A stretch of DNA of 64,000 nucleotides. Origin: Tamarix chinensis (lineage: Eukaryota > Streptophyta > Magnoliopsida > Caryophyllales > Tamaricaceae). Below are positions 33,055-46,068 of the stretch, one piece after another. Every line of letters starts with the position of its first letter. The stretch's first letter is position 1. The notes beneath the pieces were generated by a model. The model worked only from the letters and a program-made list of their open reading frames with translations, ran no database searches and was not told where the DNA came from. Made by a program: the position numbers and the translations under genes. The DNA is taken from contig CM060172.1 in NCBI GenBank assembly GCA_030549775.1, forward strand, positions 126,655,122-126,719,121. Direction: 5' to 3'.

Positions 33055-36000
33055 TTAAGTAATTATTTATTGTCTTCTACTTTCTAAATTAGAATTGATA
33101 TTTAATACTTTCTATTTGTGACAATGAAATAATATTTTGTTTAAAAACCAGGCAGTTTTTATGTTAGTATTATTGATGACATTAATTAATGTAATAGTTT
33201 TATTTATTGGGACAATCGTCAATGTAACAATCTATTATGATCTCAACTTTTATATATGCAAGCTACATTACCACCGTATGTAATGCCTTTTTCCTAATTG
33301 TGTAAAATGAGTATCCAAGGTAGACAAAACAATGGACACCTTAAAAACAATTAAATAAGGATAAGAAATTGAATATTACGATAACTTGTCTAATTCAAAT
33401 TTTTTCAGTGTTGATAAAGAGGCAACAAATACATTTGACACTAGTTATAAGAGAAACAAAAATATGTAGCACAATAGAATCTCGAAGACATTCATCTGAC
33501 ATACAACATTTGTAGTAAGTGCCACTTCATTATTAATTATTTATTTTATGTGAAATATATTTACAACTGAAATATATTCTTCTCATATTACTGCTTATTT
33601 CACTTATCTAACATGAGTTCACATCTTGTAGATAGAGAAAAGTCCATATATAGGAGAAAAATATGAAAAAGTTTACAGCACAACGATAATTAGAGGAAAA
33701 AGATCAAGATAAGACATATCAATCGGTACTTAACTAACTTAATCAAAAAGATGTCATAAATGATGATATTTATATTTAATTGATCGGCCTTTATGATAGC
33801 AACATTATAGTAAATTATCATCATGTGCAACTAAGGGTAACATTAGTTATGATAAAGTAACATATTATATTTAAACACATAATAGACAAAATAGCAAGTA
33901 AGATCAAACAATTAGTATGTTAGAAAGAATGTCACTATAGTTTTTGTTGTTATCAGGTTACGAATATATTGATGTACCTACATAAAAAAATACAATTAAC
34001 TACTAAATCAATTATATCGATTATTATAAGCAAAAAAGTCATTATTCATTAATTAGTATCAAGTATGAAAATTACCTACTAGAATAATGTTGAAATGCAA
34101 ATATTAAGCTATGTACCAACTTACCTGCATAAACATGAAATAATAATATCAACATATATAGCTAAACCATATGTGTTAAATAATAAATTAAGTTGAAGTA
34201 ATTCTTAATTATGCTAAACCATACAATTAAATTATATTTACAATAAAATTGAAAATTATAGTATATGACACTACACTATAATAGTTTGAATAACTAAAAA
34301 TCTATTCAATGGCTGCTAACTTTCGAATAGGCTGTAGGAATTGATAGCAACACATGTAATAATATAGAGACATATTATATATATTTTTTAAAATAGAAAA
34401 ACATGGTCGCATGGCCAAGTCACACATACATATATTGTGCAAAATATTATAGATCTGAAAGAATTGACCTATAAACTATATTATATAATACATAATTACA
34501 TAATTTAAATCCTAAAATGATTGCGAAATCAGATAAAACAAAATAACATATCATTGTTGAATTTTTATTTTCTCTCTTTTTACTGAGTGATATACTGAAA
34601 TTAACAGATAAAATAATAGAAAGCATATAAGCTTTTTATGTACACAAAAACTATTGAAAGAAATATATTGAATATCACAGACCAACAGAGGATATGGTAC
34701 CTACGTTACCCAATTTCCTCCTAGATCTATGTGTTAGCTTCTAAAAATAACAGATCTTGAACGGAGAACCAAATGAGATTTAACATGATATGAAAGAAAT
34801 GGAAAAAGATTTCGAATACCCAGATATCTCATTTTTTCAGTTGACTTTCAATAAGATTTGAAAGCAATAGATATTCTATGAGATATTCAAATATATATTA
34901 GAGTATCACAAGAACAAAAATCAACATGTAAAAAAATTTTATTCCAGAGTATCAAACGTGAAAAATACATAAAACATGCAAAAACTTTGAGATATATATC
35001 TTTTATGTCTCTATTTACTTTCACGGTTAATTAAAAGCAATAGATCGAAAAGATGAGACAAACATATCATATTGTTGATACGTTACCAAATGTCTCCTAG
35101 ATCTGTGTGTCTTTTCCCACCAAACAATAGATCCTTAAACAACTGATCTATAAAAAAATCCTTAAAAATGGGATGAATACCCATATTTGTCTACTTTTTT
35201 AAACATGTAATCTAATCTGTCTAATTTTTTTTACAATTTTTTTTTTCAAAAAATACAACTGAATACTTTTACCGAAAGCAACAGATCTGATGATCTTAAA
35301 AAAAGATGATAAATGTAGGTAAAAAAACCCAGATTTACCTGCTTTCTTAAACGTAATTTTTCCCCACAAATACAACTCAACACTTTTTTCGAAAGCAATA
35401 ACAGAGGGTAGAGAATACCTAGATTTGAAAAAAAAAATAACACTTCATACAGAAAGAAATAATCATAGAATAAAAAAAATTCATTATCTACTAGAAAACT
35501 TTTCAGATCTGGACAATAATAGAAATTGGGTTAATGTTATCTAAATTTAGGGTAGATCTGTCTATTTGCTTTCAAAAGCAACAGATCTAAAAGATACACA
35601 CAGATCTATGACAAAGGGTAGCGTGCATAAAATATGATATAAATTTTCGACTAATCTACTTTGCAACATATAAATACATTTCAAAAACATGGTGAAAGAG
35701 AACAAATTACCTAAAATATCTACTTTTCTCTACAGTGTGTTTCATTTTCGAAATCAAAAGATACGACACCACAAGATAACTATATGGGTATTTTGTAACC
35801 TCTAAATCACAAAATAAGACCCCAACAGGAGTAAAAACTTGTAAGAATAATTTCAAAAGTAGATTTTATCAGAAAACAATAAAATTTTGAAATTTGTACG
35901 TAAAAATCCATAACATTAACAAACAAACAAACAAAACAACCAAAAAATGGCTTACATTGATGACACATTGTTCTACATATATAGTAAAACCGATAGAAAG

Positions 36001-36280
36001 ATCAAAAACATCAAACTTTTGATACAGGTCTTCTATCATATATAGAAATTACATATTTGAACTTCCAAAAATGAGTTCATTTTGAAAAGATTTTAGAAAT
36101 GGAAGGGAAATAAAACTACAAAATCCAAACGGTAGCGAAAGTTTCAAAAATCACTTTCTTTGTGTAATAGAATGATTATCGAACAGATTCAATATGCCAG
36201 AAATGATAGAGTAGAGAAGAGAGAGTAGAGAGGAAAGAGCATCATAGGTAGGGTAGGAGAATACTCCACAAACCCTACCT
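33055..36280. other. Non-coding interior of Helitron 1, AGATCT-rich
   Basis: No gene was recognised. Between about 34680 and 35620 phrases such as CCTAGATCTRTGTGT and AAAGCAACAGATCT recur irregularly (34722, 35097, 35275 and 35574 among others), suggesting old local duplications. A purine-rich run at 36205-36240 is CT-rich on the minus strand and could be the leader of an antisense fragment, but no coding exon follows. Confidence 0.4.
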
Positions 36281-36589
36281 CATTTGTTATTTGAAGAACG
36301 ATGGGTTATAGTGGAACGACCGAGATTGATTGTAATTAATGTAACGGACAGTTACAATTCAATAGAGAATGAACCAATTGATAATCAAAACGCATGGTAT
36401 CAGTTACTTTGCAAAAATAAATCAACGGTGGTGAGTGAAAAATTGAGAGAGATATATATAATGGTCGAAAATGGAAGATAGAAGTGGAAGATGTAGCTTA
36501 ATATCATAATTGTAACATATATAATTTGTGGACATTAAATTTACATTAATAAATTTATATTTATTAAATTTATTATGTTAGTTAAATTT

Positions 36590-39240
36590 TAAATTAATAC
36601 TATCCACAGCCCTTAACATATCACTTAATTTTATTAATGTATCCAATGTATTTATACAATTTTAATAATTATTTAAATGTTATAATATTTTGTTTTATAT
36701 TAAAACTTTCTTCATTTTTCCACTCAAACTTTTATTTGTAATTCAATTATTTGGAAATGTATGGTTGCAACAAAATTGAGTGTAGATATTTTTTCCTTCT
36801 TTCACAATATTAAAAATTATTGATCTTTTTTTTGTGTCGGTAATATAAATATAATTTTTTATTATATTTGTATGAATTATATTATCATTAAATAAAATAT
36901 ACATTTTTATTTGAAAGTAAGAATTAAAAATTTCATCTAATGATTTAAAGAAATCCATACTTCCTACTTATAATTTAAAATAAAAAATTATATATGTAAT
37001 GAAAATTGGTACAATTTGGAATAAAATGTTGGAATATGAATTTTTTTCATAATAAACTTTTTTTATGTAGGTAATTTAAATATAATTTTTCATTAATTTT
37101 ATACAGATTATATTTTCATTAAATATATATATATTTTTTCATTTGAAATTAATAATGCCATCTCATAATTTAAACAAATATATATCGACTTCCTAATTAT
37201 AATTCAAATAAAAATTATTTATATACAACCCAAATTGATACAATTTTTGTTTAAGAGTTAGAAAATATTAGGAATATGTATTTTATGTAATAATTTTATT
37301 GAAATTAATTATTTTCTTAACCCTGTAATTATGCCTGAATTAAATATTGTAGTTAACTTTAGGAGCATATTAATTCTGCCTTTAATTCAACTATTTTTTT
37401 TATATTTAAATTAATTATATTATTTAACCTTTAAATTAATACTATCCACAACCATTTAATTTTATTAATGTATTCAATCCAATTTATGGATTAAATTTTA
37501 ATAATTATAAGAATTTTTTAATGTTATAATATTTTTTTTGGTATTAAAACTTTCTCCATTTTTCCACTCAAATTTTTATTTGTTATTAAATTATTTGGAA
37601 ATGTATGATTGCTACGAAATGGAGTGTAGAAATATTTTTTTTATTTTTTCTCAATACTAAAAAATTATTAATATTTTTTTAGCTTATGTAATATAAATAT
37701 GATTTTGTTATTATATTTATAATATGAACTATGTTATCGTTAAAAGAAATATACATTTTTATTTGAAATCAAGAATGTCATGTAATGATTTAAACAAATC
37801 TATACTTCCTACTTATAATTTAAAAAAAATTATATATGCAAACAAAATTGGTACAATTTTGAATAAAATGTTTGAATATGAACCTTTTTTGTGTATATAA
37901 TTTTAATATTATTTTTTCTTTTTTTTATACATTTTTTTTCATTAAATAAAATTAAATAAACATTATTTTTTATTTGAATTTAAGAATGTCATATAATGAT
38001 TTGAAGAAATATATACTTGCTACCAATCATTTAAAAAATTAATTATTCATGCAAGAAAATTTGGTACAATTTTGAATAAAATGTTTGAACATGATTTTTT
38101 TTATATGAACCTTTTTTCTTGTAGGTACTTTAAATATGTTTTTTTATATTTTATTTTATACAGATTATATTTTTATGAAATAAAATTTATATTTTGATTT
38201 GAAATTAAGAATATAATCCAATGATTTAAACAAATATATACTACCTACTTATAATTGAAAGAAAATTATTTATATGAAACCAAAATTGGCACAAATTTTA
38301 ATAACGAGTTAGAAAATATTAGGAACATATATTTTATGTAATAAGTTTACTGAGACATATAAATTTGTTAACCTACATTTATTATTAACAAGCAATTAAT
38401 ATTTTATTATTTTTTATGCAATTAATTTTAATATGATTAGTAAAAAATTAATTTTGCATCAAGATACACATACCGAACGTGTGTTAGACATTAATGTTTT
38501 GACATTAATTATGTATTCAATTATGTTCTTTTCTACTTATTAGTTAACATTGAAATTAATACTATCCATAACCATTATCATACTAATTAAGTTATCTAAT
38601 TTATTAATTAAAATTTAATAACTATAACATTTGGAAATGTATGATTGCTACGAAATTGAGTGTACAAAAATTTTCATTTTTCCACAATACTATAAATTAT
38701 TAATTAGTTTTTTTTTTCTTTTGCGTGGGTAATATAAATATTATTTTTTGTTTATATTATATGCAAGCAAAATTGGTACCATTTTTGTTAAAGAGTTGCA
38801 AAATATTAGGAACATATATTTAATGTAATAAGTTTACTAAGATATGTAATTGTTTTAACATACATTTATTATTAATAGACATTTAACTTTTATAATTTGT
38901 AGACATTAATTATGAAATATATTCTTTTTTTCTCTTCTAATTAAATTTAAATTTCTAGGTAAATTTTTAATTAATACTATCCACAACCCTTAACATATTT
39001 TTAATTTTTAATTGTTATTAATGTATCAAATTAAGTTATTAAATGCTATTAATTACAACATTCTATTGAATTTTATAATATTTTGTTTGGTATTAAAAAT
39101 TTATTCATTTCTCTTTTCAAAAGATTGAAAATTAATATTATGTTGCTTTTTATGTAGGTAATTTAAATATGATTGGTAAAAAATCAATTCTACGTGAAGA
39201 TACACATACGGAACGTGTATTCGACCATTCTCGGTTTGAG
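36590..39240. repeat. Degenerate long tandem repeats in Helitron 1
   Basis: A block beginning TTAATACTATCCACA recurs at about 36595, 37437, 38566 and 38969. Within the blocks, TTTGGAAATGTATG.TTGC.AC with GAGTGTAGA recurs (36753, 37588, 38631), as does a smaller unit with GGTAATATAAATAT and CATTTTTATTTGAAA. A 60-bp piece with GATACACATACCGAACGTGT at 38462 is repeated with changes at 39201. The array is very AT-rich and lies directly upstream of RepHel. Confidence 0.6.
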
Positions 39241-39409
39241 AGAGTGCTCTTATTGACATTATAAATGAAAATAAGTTTTTCACATTTTTATAAGTCTATG
39301 TTAAAATAATGCTTCAAGTATTGAATTATATTCACTATTTATTTCTTCTCTTTTCATAGGTTGCACTCCTCCGAGCTCTACTTATAAACTAAACTATTTA
39401 GATGATTGA

Positions 39410-39598
39410 ATGAAATTGTTCTCAAGTATTGGGAGTTTAAGTACTGACACGGATATATTATCAACATCCAATGGATCAAACCAAAGTAGTATTGACAATT
39501 TATTAAACTCATCAAAATTAGATAATATTTCTATCAGTTATAAGAAGAAACTTGTCACCCATATCGTAGGGCAACGATTAGAATTTGATGAAGGTTAG
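39410..39598 (+). pseudogene. Possible N-terminal exon of RepHel, Helitron 1
   Basis: A 62-codon open frame with a Ser/Asn-rich N-terminus and KKKLVTHIVGQRLEFDEG at its end lies just upstream of the recognised RepHel zinc-finger exon. No domain is recognisable. Its position and open state make a 5' exon plausible. Confidence 0.35.
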
Positions 39599-39961
39599 CA
39601 TTAAAATTTCTCAAGGTTTTTACATAGTAAATATTATTAATTTTTTATTATAATTATTTTCCTTAGGTTGCATATTTTAATTATGTATCTATCATAATTT
39701 ATCTGTAAACAAATAATCAAATAGAAGACAATAGAGAAACACTATCATCGGGTATGCATCGATTCATTTATTGGTAATATAGTAAACATAGTAGGAAAAT
39801 GACAATGTTTTTTTCTATGTATGATATTTTATGTCTTCATAGATGATTATATAGAACACAACAGTCAAACACCCTCCAGTATTTATCAAAAAATTTATTC
39901 GTTTATAGAAATCTATAATAATATTTGTTTCAAATGTCTAATAGTAATTTTATGACATGTG

Positions 39962-42705
39962 TAGATTATTTTGATATTGGAGATGCAATATACACATGTG
40001 AATTTTGCAAGTCGTTATTCTGTTATGAGGAAAGAATAAGTAAAAGTTGATCATCTCAAAATCCAAAATATTCATTATGTTGTATGCAAGGAAAATTTCA
40101 ACTACTAGCAATGAGAAATCCTTCTAAAGTATTACATGACCTATTATATTTACATAATGACATAAGCAAACACTTTCTCCATAATATTCAGTCATACAAT
40201 AACATGTTCTATTTCACTTCGATGGGAGGAAAAGAGTTTGAACAATGGAAGATATCCCCAATATTTAAACTACATGGTCAAAATTATCATCTTATAGGAA
40301 GTCTATTTCCACCCAAAGGTTCAGTTCCTAAATTTTCACAACTCTACATTTATGATACTGATAATGAAGTTGAAAATAGATTTCATTCTGTTAGGTGAGT
40401 TATATAACAAGATTTGATAAATATGGAGTCCTTTTATAAATTTTCAAATATATTCTTTTAATTCTTTATTGCAACTCGATTAGTTATAGGGAAACCGAAA
40501 CATTGACCAACCTTTGTACATCAATTGTTGATGATTTAAAGATGATGCTTGATGCGAATAATGTGTTGGTTAAATCATTTAGAATGGTCAGAGAAAAAAT
40601 TGAGAAAGATGGTTGTTTAGATGTAAGGTTGAAGTTGATTGATAGAAGGACTGGAGATGGAAGAAGATATAATATTCCTATGGTTTCACAAATTGCTAGA
40701 TTAATTGTTGGGGACTTTGATGCATCATTAGGCGATAGGGATATCTTGGTTGAAACTAAAATAGGAATGTTGAAACGCATTAACCAACTTCATACTTCAT
40801 ATCTTGCATTACAATATCCTATATTGTTTCATTATGGTAAAGATGGCTACAGAGAAGACATTCCGTTAACGTTGAATGCGATAATGAAGCAAGGTGGCTG
40901 GAAGTATGTCAGCTTAACGAAGTATTTTGCATATGATTTGCATGAAAGGAATTTGGAGTTATTGGTTATATTGTCTTCTGTGAGACAACTTCAACAATTT
41001 ATTGTTGACGCATATACTATGGTTGAGTTTTCAAGATTGACTTACATTAAGTGACATCAAAAACATTTGCGGTGTAAATTATATAGCGGGCTATTAGATG
41101 TAATTTTAAGGGGTGAGACCGATCCATCAACTCAAGGAAAACGGGTTATATTACCGTCATCATTCACCGGTAGTGATCGATATATGATTCAGAACTATCA
41201 AGACGTCATGGCAATTTATAGATGGGTTGGTTATCCTAACCCTTTTATTACATGCAATCCAGAATGGCCATAAATTCTTCATTTTCTCAAAAAGAGAGGC
41301 CTCAAAGCTAATGATCGTCCAAATATTGTTTGTCACATCTTTAAAATGAAGTTCGAGTGTCTCATTAAAGATCTTCGCAGCAACCAGATATTTGGAATAG
41401 TGAAATCAAGTAAGATTTAATAGTTTATATATAAACTATATTTTCCATATATGCATACTTTCGTAATTTATAAATCATTATGTTATTTCATCTACAGTTA
41501 TATCTACTATTGAGTTCCAAAAGCATGGGTTGCCACACGTACATATATTTTTATTTATTGTATCAAAAGATAAGTATCCAACTGGAAATGATATAGGAAA
41601 AATTATTTCAGTTGAAATTCCAGATAAAACATCGATCCTGCCTATTATACAACTATTCAAGATTATATGGTACATGGACCATGTAGTGTTGCTGCGAATA
41701 CCTCCCCTTGCATGTCTAACGGTCATTGTATTAAAAATTTTCCTAAACTTTTTTTTGAATCAAACTATTGATGATGACAGATATCCTGTGTATAAAAGAC
41801 GAGATAATGAGATAATAGTGGAGAAAATGGAGTTCCTCTTGATAATAGCTTTATTGTTCCTCACAATCATTATTTGTTGCTGAAGCATGGTGCACATTTG
41901 AATGTTGAGTGGTGTAACCAATCTCATTCTATCAAGTATTTATTTAAATAGGTCAACAAAGAACACGATCATGTTACCACCACATTTTATGAAAGTACAA
42001 CAAATGACGAAATAGAAAAAAAGGCAGACAAAGTTTAAATGTACTATGATTGTAGATATATATCATCATGTGAAGCATCATGGAGGCTATTCAAATATGA
42101 TATTTAATTCAACGATCCTCCAGTTGAACAGTTAGGCTTTCATCTTCCAAATCAACAAAGTGTTATATTTTCTTACTATGATTCGATTGATGTTGATCAT
42201 TTATCTATTAAGAAAATTATGTTCTTAGCATGGATGAAGGCAAATAAATACTATCCCGAGGCAAGGGATTTAACTTATTCTGAATTTCCTACAAAATTTA
42301 TTTGGGATAAGAATAATAGAGAGTGGCGATGAAGAAAGAAGAGGTTCTCTATTGGTCGGATTTTCTATGTCCCTCCTGACAATGGTAAACTCTACTATTT
42401 AAGATGTATTCTTAATGTTGTCTGCGGTCCTACAAGTTATGATGACATCATATGCATTAACGGTGAGCAGCATTTATCATATTATGATGCTTGCTATGCC
42501 CTACGTTTATTAGACGATGATAAAGAATACATTGATGGTATTCTTGAGGTAAGTCATTGGGCTTCAACATCTTCCTTAAGAAAACCATTTGCCACATTAT
42601 TAACATCTGAATCGCTCATCCAACCAGAAGTTGTTGGGAATCATTGTTGGGTTTACATTACTGATGACATTTTATATCGACAATGTTTATTGTTACAACA
42701 CGATG
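39962..42705 (+). pseudogene. RepHel, replicase (HUH, Y2) half, Helitron 1
   Basis: The Rep half nicks and joins DNA in rolling-circle transposition. The sequence starts with DYFDIGDAIYTCEFC and a CCMQGKFQLL motif (zinc-finger and Helitron_like_N), then KHFLHNIQSYNNMF, FTSMGGKEFE and LYIYDTDNEV to 40394. An intron (about 40395-40483) and the Rep core follow: IARLIVGDF, LQYPILFHYGKDGY and NPFITCNPEWP. After another GT-AG intron (41410-41497), GLPHVHIFLF holds the HUH metal motif (HVH at 41536-41544). A Cys-rich HGPC ... GHCIKNFPK segment is next. In the tyrosine motif KYLFK-stop-VNK, the second tyrosine is TAG (41949-41951). Further stops lie at 41052, 41271 and 42100-42340, with a frameshift near 41660. 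Confidence 0.85.
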
Positions 42706-42789
42706 GTAAGTTACCTTATATATTTTTTATATTATTTAGTTTTTCACATTGTTAATATATATATTCAAACTTTTTGAATTCATTTTTAG

Positions 42790-44443
42790 AACTTCATTTG
42801 GTAGATGATGAGATACAAAATTATGGCTTGGTAGAAGTCAAAAAGTTGTTACAAAATTGTGGAGGAACCTTAAGAGAGTTTGAGACAATACCATTCCCAC
42901 CATCAGATTTTTTTCAACGATTGGAAATGCATTGATACAAAAGGAAATGAGTTATGATCGATCATCTTTGTCTCAAGAATTCAATAACAATCTATCTGTA
43001 ATGACCACTGGACAACAATATGTATACGCCACCACCATTAAGGCAACAAGGTCAGATATAGGTGGATTGTTCTTTATGTATGGGTATAGAGGTACAGGCA
43101 AAATGTTTATATGGAGGACATTATCAACTGCTATTAGATGTGAAGGAGATATTGTGTTAAATATTACACCAAGTGGAATAACTTCTCTTTTATTACCAGG
43201 AGGAAGAATAGCTCATTCTCGGCTCAAGATTCCTATAAGTCCAAATGAAGATTCAACATGCAACATCTAGCAAGATAGTCCACTTGGAGATTTTATTATA
43301 AGAGGTAAACTTATAATATAGGATGAAACTCCAATGATGCATATATATTGCTTTGAAGCTTTTGCTAAAACCATGAGAGATATTTTACGCTTCAACAATC
43401 GGTTTAGTATTGACAAGCCATTTGGAGGTAAGATGGTTGTTCTTGGTGGTGATTTTAGACAAATATTACCTATGATTCCAAAGGATAATCGACAAGATAT
43501 TTTTCATGTTACTATCAACTCTTATACTTATGACGAGATTGTAAGGTTTTACAATTGACAAAGAATATGAGGTTGCAAAATCTTAGCTCAGTTAATGAAT
43601 GTACTGAGTTGAAGCAATTATCTGACTGTATTGCAAGTATTGGAGATGGAACAATTGGAGCTCCTAATGATGGCCATGCAACCATCGAAATTCCAAGTGA
43701 TCTATTAATAAAATATTCAAACGATCCAATTGCAGCTATTGTGGAAAGCACTTATCCAGAATTCACTAGCAATATCATTGATGATATTTATTTTGATGGA
43801 AGATCCATCTTAGTACCAACTCTTGATATTGTAGAGTCTATAAATGAATATATATTATCAATCGATGAAGAGAAAACATATTTAAGTTCAGATACAATAT
43901 CCAGATTTGATTTAAATAATGATTTATTGTGATACTTACACACTCTAGAATTTCTAAATGGTCTAAAGTGTTCAAGTGTTCCCAATCATGTGTTGAATTT
44001 AAATATTGGTACATATATTATGTTATTGAGGAATATCGATCATTTAATTGGGTTATGCAATGGTACTAGGATGGTGATCATAAAGCTTGGACCTCATGTC
44101 TTGGAAACAAAGATCTTAGGAAGAAATAATTCTAGTGAACGAGTATTGTTACCAAGAAAGTCATTGACACCGTTTTATCCAAGGTTGCCTTTCAAGTTCA
44201 ATCGAAGACAATTTCCATTGATTGTATCATATGCAATGATAATCAACAAAAGTCAAGGACAAACACTTCATAATGTTGGTATTTTCTTCAAAAAAACGTG
44301 TATTTAGTCATGGTCAATTTTATATTGTTATCTCTCGAGTGACAAATCGTACAGGTTTGAAAATTCTTATATGCAACAATGATGTTGCGGAAATTAATTT
44401 AACCATGAGTGTTGTATTTAGAGAAGTATTTGAAAAGATATAA
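42790..44443 (+). pseudogene. RepHel, PIF1-type helicase half, Helitron 1
   Basis: This is the superfamily 1B helicase domain fused C-terminal to Rep. A GT-AG intron (42706-42789) precedes it. Motifs in order are TTGQQYVYATTI, Walker A GYRGTGKMFIW, where the usual GKT is GKM (Met codon 43103-43105), a DETPMM Walker B (about 43322), MVVLGGDFRQILPMIPK (motif III), VPNHVLNLNIGTYIMLLRN, and IVSYAMIINKSQGQTLHNVG near 44228-44277. After a frameshift comes a degraded motif VI, QFYIVISRVTNRTGLKIL. The stop is at 44441-44443. In-frame stops occur near 42934, 43268, 43320 and 43556. It is clearly dead but nearly full length. Confidence 0.87.
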
Positions 44444-44604
44444 TCATGAAATGTATTTGAATAGATATTCCTTAATACATATATATTTTATTTCAATATG
44501 TTTACAGATATTATCTCATTATTAATAACTTAGATAATTCTTATTTATCCAAAAAAAAAATTTAATTAAATGTTAAATATAATTATTCATACAAATAAAC
44601 ACAC

Positions 44605-44630
44605 CGTACATCGCACGAGTGCAAATCTAG
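44605..44630 (+). other. Helitron 1 3' hairpin and CTAG end
   Basis: CGTAC and GCACG form a 5-bp stem with one G-T type mismatch around ATC. CTAG ends the element, and T follows at 44631. This is the transposition terminator of Helitrons. Confidence 0.78.
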
Positions 44631-44693
44631 TAAGAATTAATATCAAAGTAAGGGAGAACAAGTACATATATCAAAATAGTATAGGAAAACAAT

Positions 44694-45290
44694 TATAACA
44701 CATTATTAAATACTTCTATGTAGACAACGTTGACCATAGAATTACTTTTAGTGTCATCATCGTCACATATTAATATTTTCAATCATTTACGACGTGTAAC
44801 TCTTGAAAGAGCAACATATAACTGGTCATGGAAAAAGACAGGTTTTCTCAACAAAACACCGGCATTGGACAACGATTGACCCTAGATTTTATTTATTGTC
44901 ATTGCATAACATACCATTAGGGAAAATTATCTTTGGTTAAATTTAAATGGAAACCTTAAATCAGATGGGGTTCAAGAACATTCTCGGGATCAACACCTTA
45001 TGACCTGCATTAAAACATCCAAGAATTTCCGCCTCCAGAATCCAATCATCAAGTTTGGTTATAATTAACCTTGTACCATTGCATAATCCCACTGAGTGAT
45101 CTATAATCCACAACAACATGATAGGAGTACCCACCTTTACATTTAAAACATGGTTTGGTACGGCAAGACACTGAATACCATTAAAAAATTAAGGAGTTTG
45201 AAGATCATGTAATAAGTCAACATTTGAATCTGACTTGCACATGGTATTTAAGTTCGTTAGCTTTCTCATACTTAAGCTGGAAAAACAAAT
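44694..45290 (-). pseudogene. PIF1-type helicase C-terminus, Helitron 2
   Basis: Minus-strand frames give CLAVPNHVLNVKVGTPIMLL, IDHSVGLCNGTRLIITKL, GQSLSNAGVLLRKPVFFHDQ and LYVALSRVTRRK, then a VVYIEVFNNVL end and a stop at about 44691-44693. These match the last third of RepHel (compare plus-strand Helitron 1 at 43980-44443), including helicase motif VI. The SKGQ motif carries a stop (KI-stop-GQSL), and another stop lies near 45190. An upstream piece with CKSDSNVDLLHDLQTP reaches about 45270. Walker A and B are not present nearby. Confidence 0.8.
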
Positions 45291-45749
45291 TAATATAAAA
45301 ATATCTAGAATAATTATTTTATATCACAAAATGAATATCATGCAGAGATAATGGACTACTGAAAGTTATGATTTTTGAGCTAAATTGGTTTATTGGTAGG
45401 TACCTACTTAGTATTTTTCCCAAATCAAGTGAGGCGGGTAATGAGGTTTTAAAATTTTCACCTAGAATTGGAACTAAGCATTATCTCTTAAGCCCTACAT
45501 ACATAGAGCCGACAGTCATTACTCTTATATGGAATAAATTATGACATGCTATAATCATACAATGAATAGTAAAAACATTTGTCTCTAATAATGGTCAATA
45601 TGCATGATAAATCACTTTCTTTTCATTTAGTATAATTAGTAGAAATAATAATAGTATTAATGATGTCATTATGAGCATAGTATACGTTGGTATCATATTA
45701 TTTTACTTGTACAATTTTTGACCCTATACTATTCTTTAAAAAAATTATC

Positions 45750-46068
45750 GACATTAAATACATACTACCACTATTTGACTTACAACCTAATGAAAATATA
45801 ATTGTAATCATAGTTTATTATTCAAAAGTCATATGATGATTCATATATGATACTTTTGATATCACTAATATCAATAATTTTTAGATACAATATTTTGTTA
45901 TAAAAGCCTATATCTTCAATTAACTTGAAACAAAATTTTGAATTTCTTGCAAGTTGTGTTAGGAAGCAAAATAGACATTTCTAAGGTAAGAGTTAAGTTC
46001 AGCCCTTGTTATATAATATTTAATTTTTTTATTGTCCCTCAATAATTCACTCTAGTGTATAGAATAAT
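45750..46068. repeat. Tandem duplication copy 1, left part
   Basis: The sequence from about 45785, with GTAATCATAGTTTAT, ATATGATGATTCATATATGA and TCTTGCAAGTTGTGTTAGGA words, matches 51120-51410 nearly base for base. Copy 1 is interrupted at 46068 by element H and resumes at 50869. Confidence 0.8.

Larger units (their letters stand above)
30124..44630 (+). mobile_element. Helitron 1, about 14.5 kb, RepHel plus RPA1-like
   Basis: The 5' end TCTTACTATATATAAAATAA and the 3' end with hairpin CGTAC-ATC-GCACG (44605-44617) followed by CTAG (44627-44630) fit a plant Helitron. The flanking bases are A (30123) and T (44631), the expected A-T target without duplication. It carries two plus-strand genes usual for plant Helitrons: an RPA1-like single-strand-binding protein (30843-33051) and RepHel, the HUH rolling-circle replicase fused to a PIF1-type helicase (39410-44443). 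Both are pseudogenes. About 6.3 kb of non-coding, partly tandem repetitive DNA separates them. It inserted into an older Helitron in the opposite orientation. Confidence 0.82.
44631..46068 (-). mobile_element. Helitron 2, left internal part
   Basis: This is the continuation of the minus-strand Helitron after Helitron 1. It holds a helicase C-terminal remnant (44694-45290). From about 45300 to 45750 it is AT-rich with no recognisable protein, and from 45750 it is the first copy of a tandem duplication. Most of the Rep and helicase core is absent, so this Helitron is strongly deleted. Confidence 0.55.

Noticed and set aside
36284..36481. 65-codon open frame inside Helitron 1
   Set aside because: No recognisable family. 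It lies between non-coding repeats and could be chance, so it is not listed as a gene.
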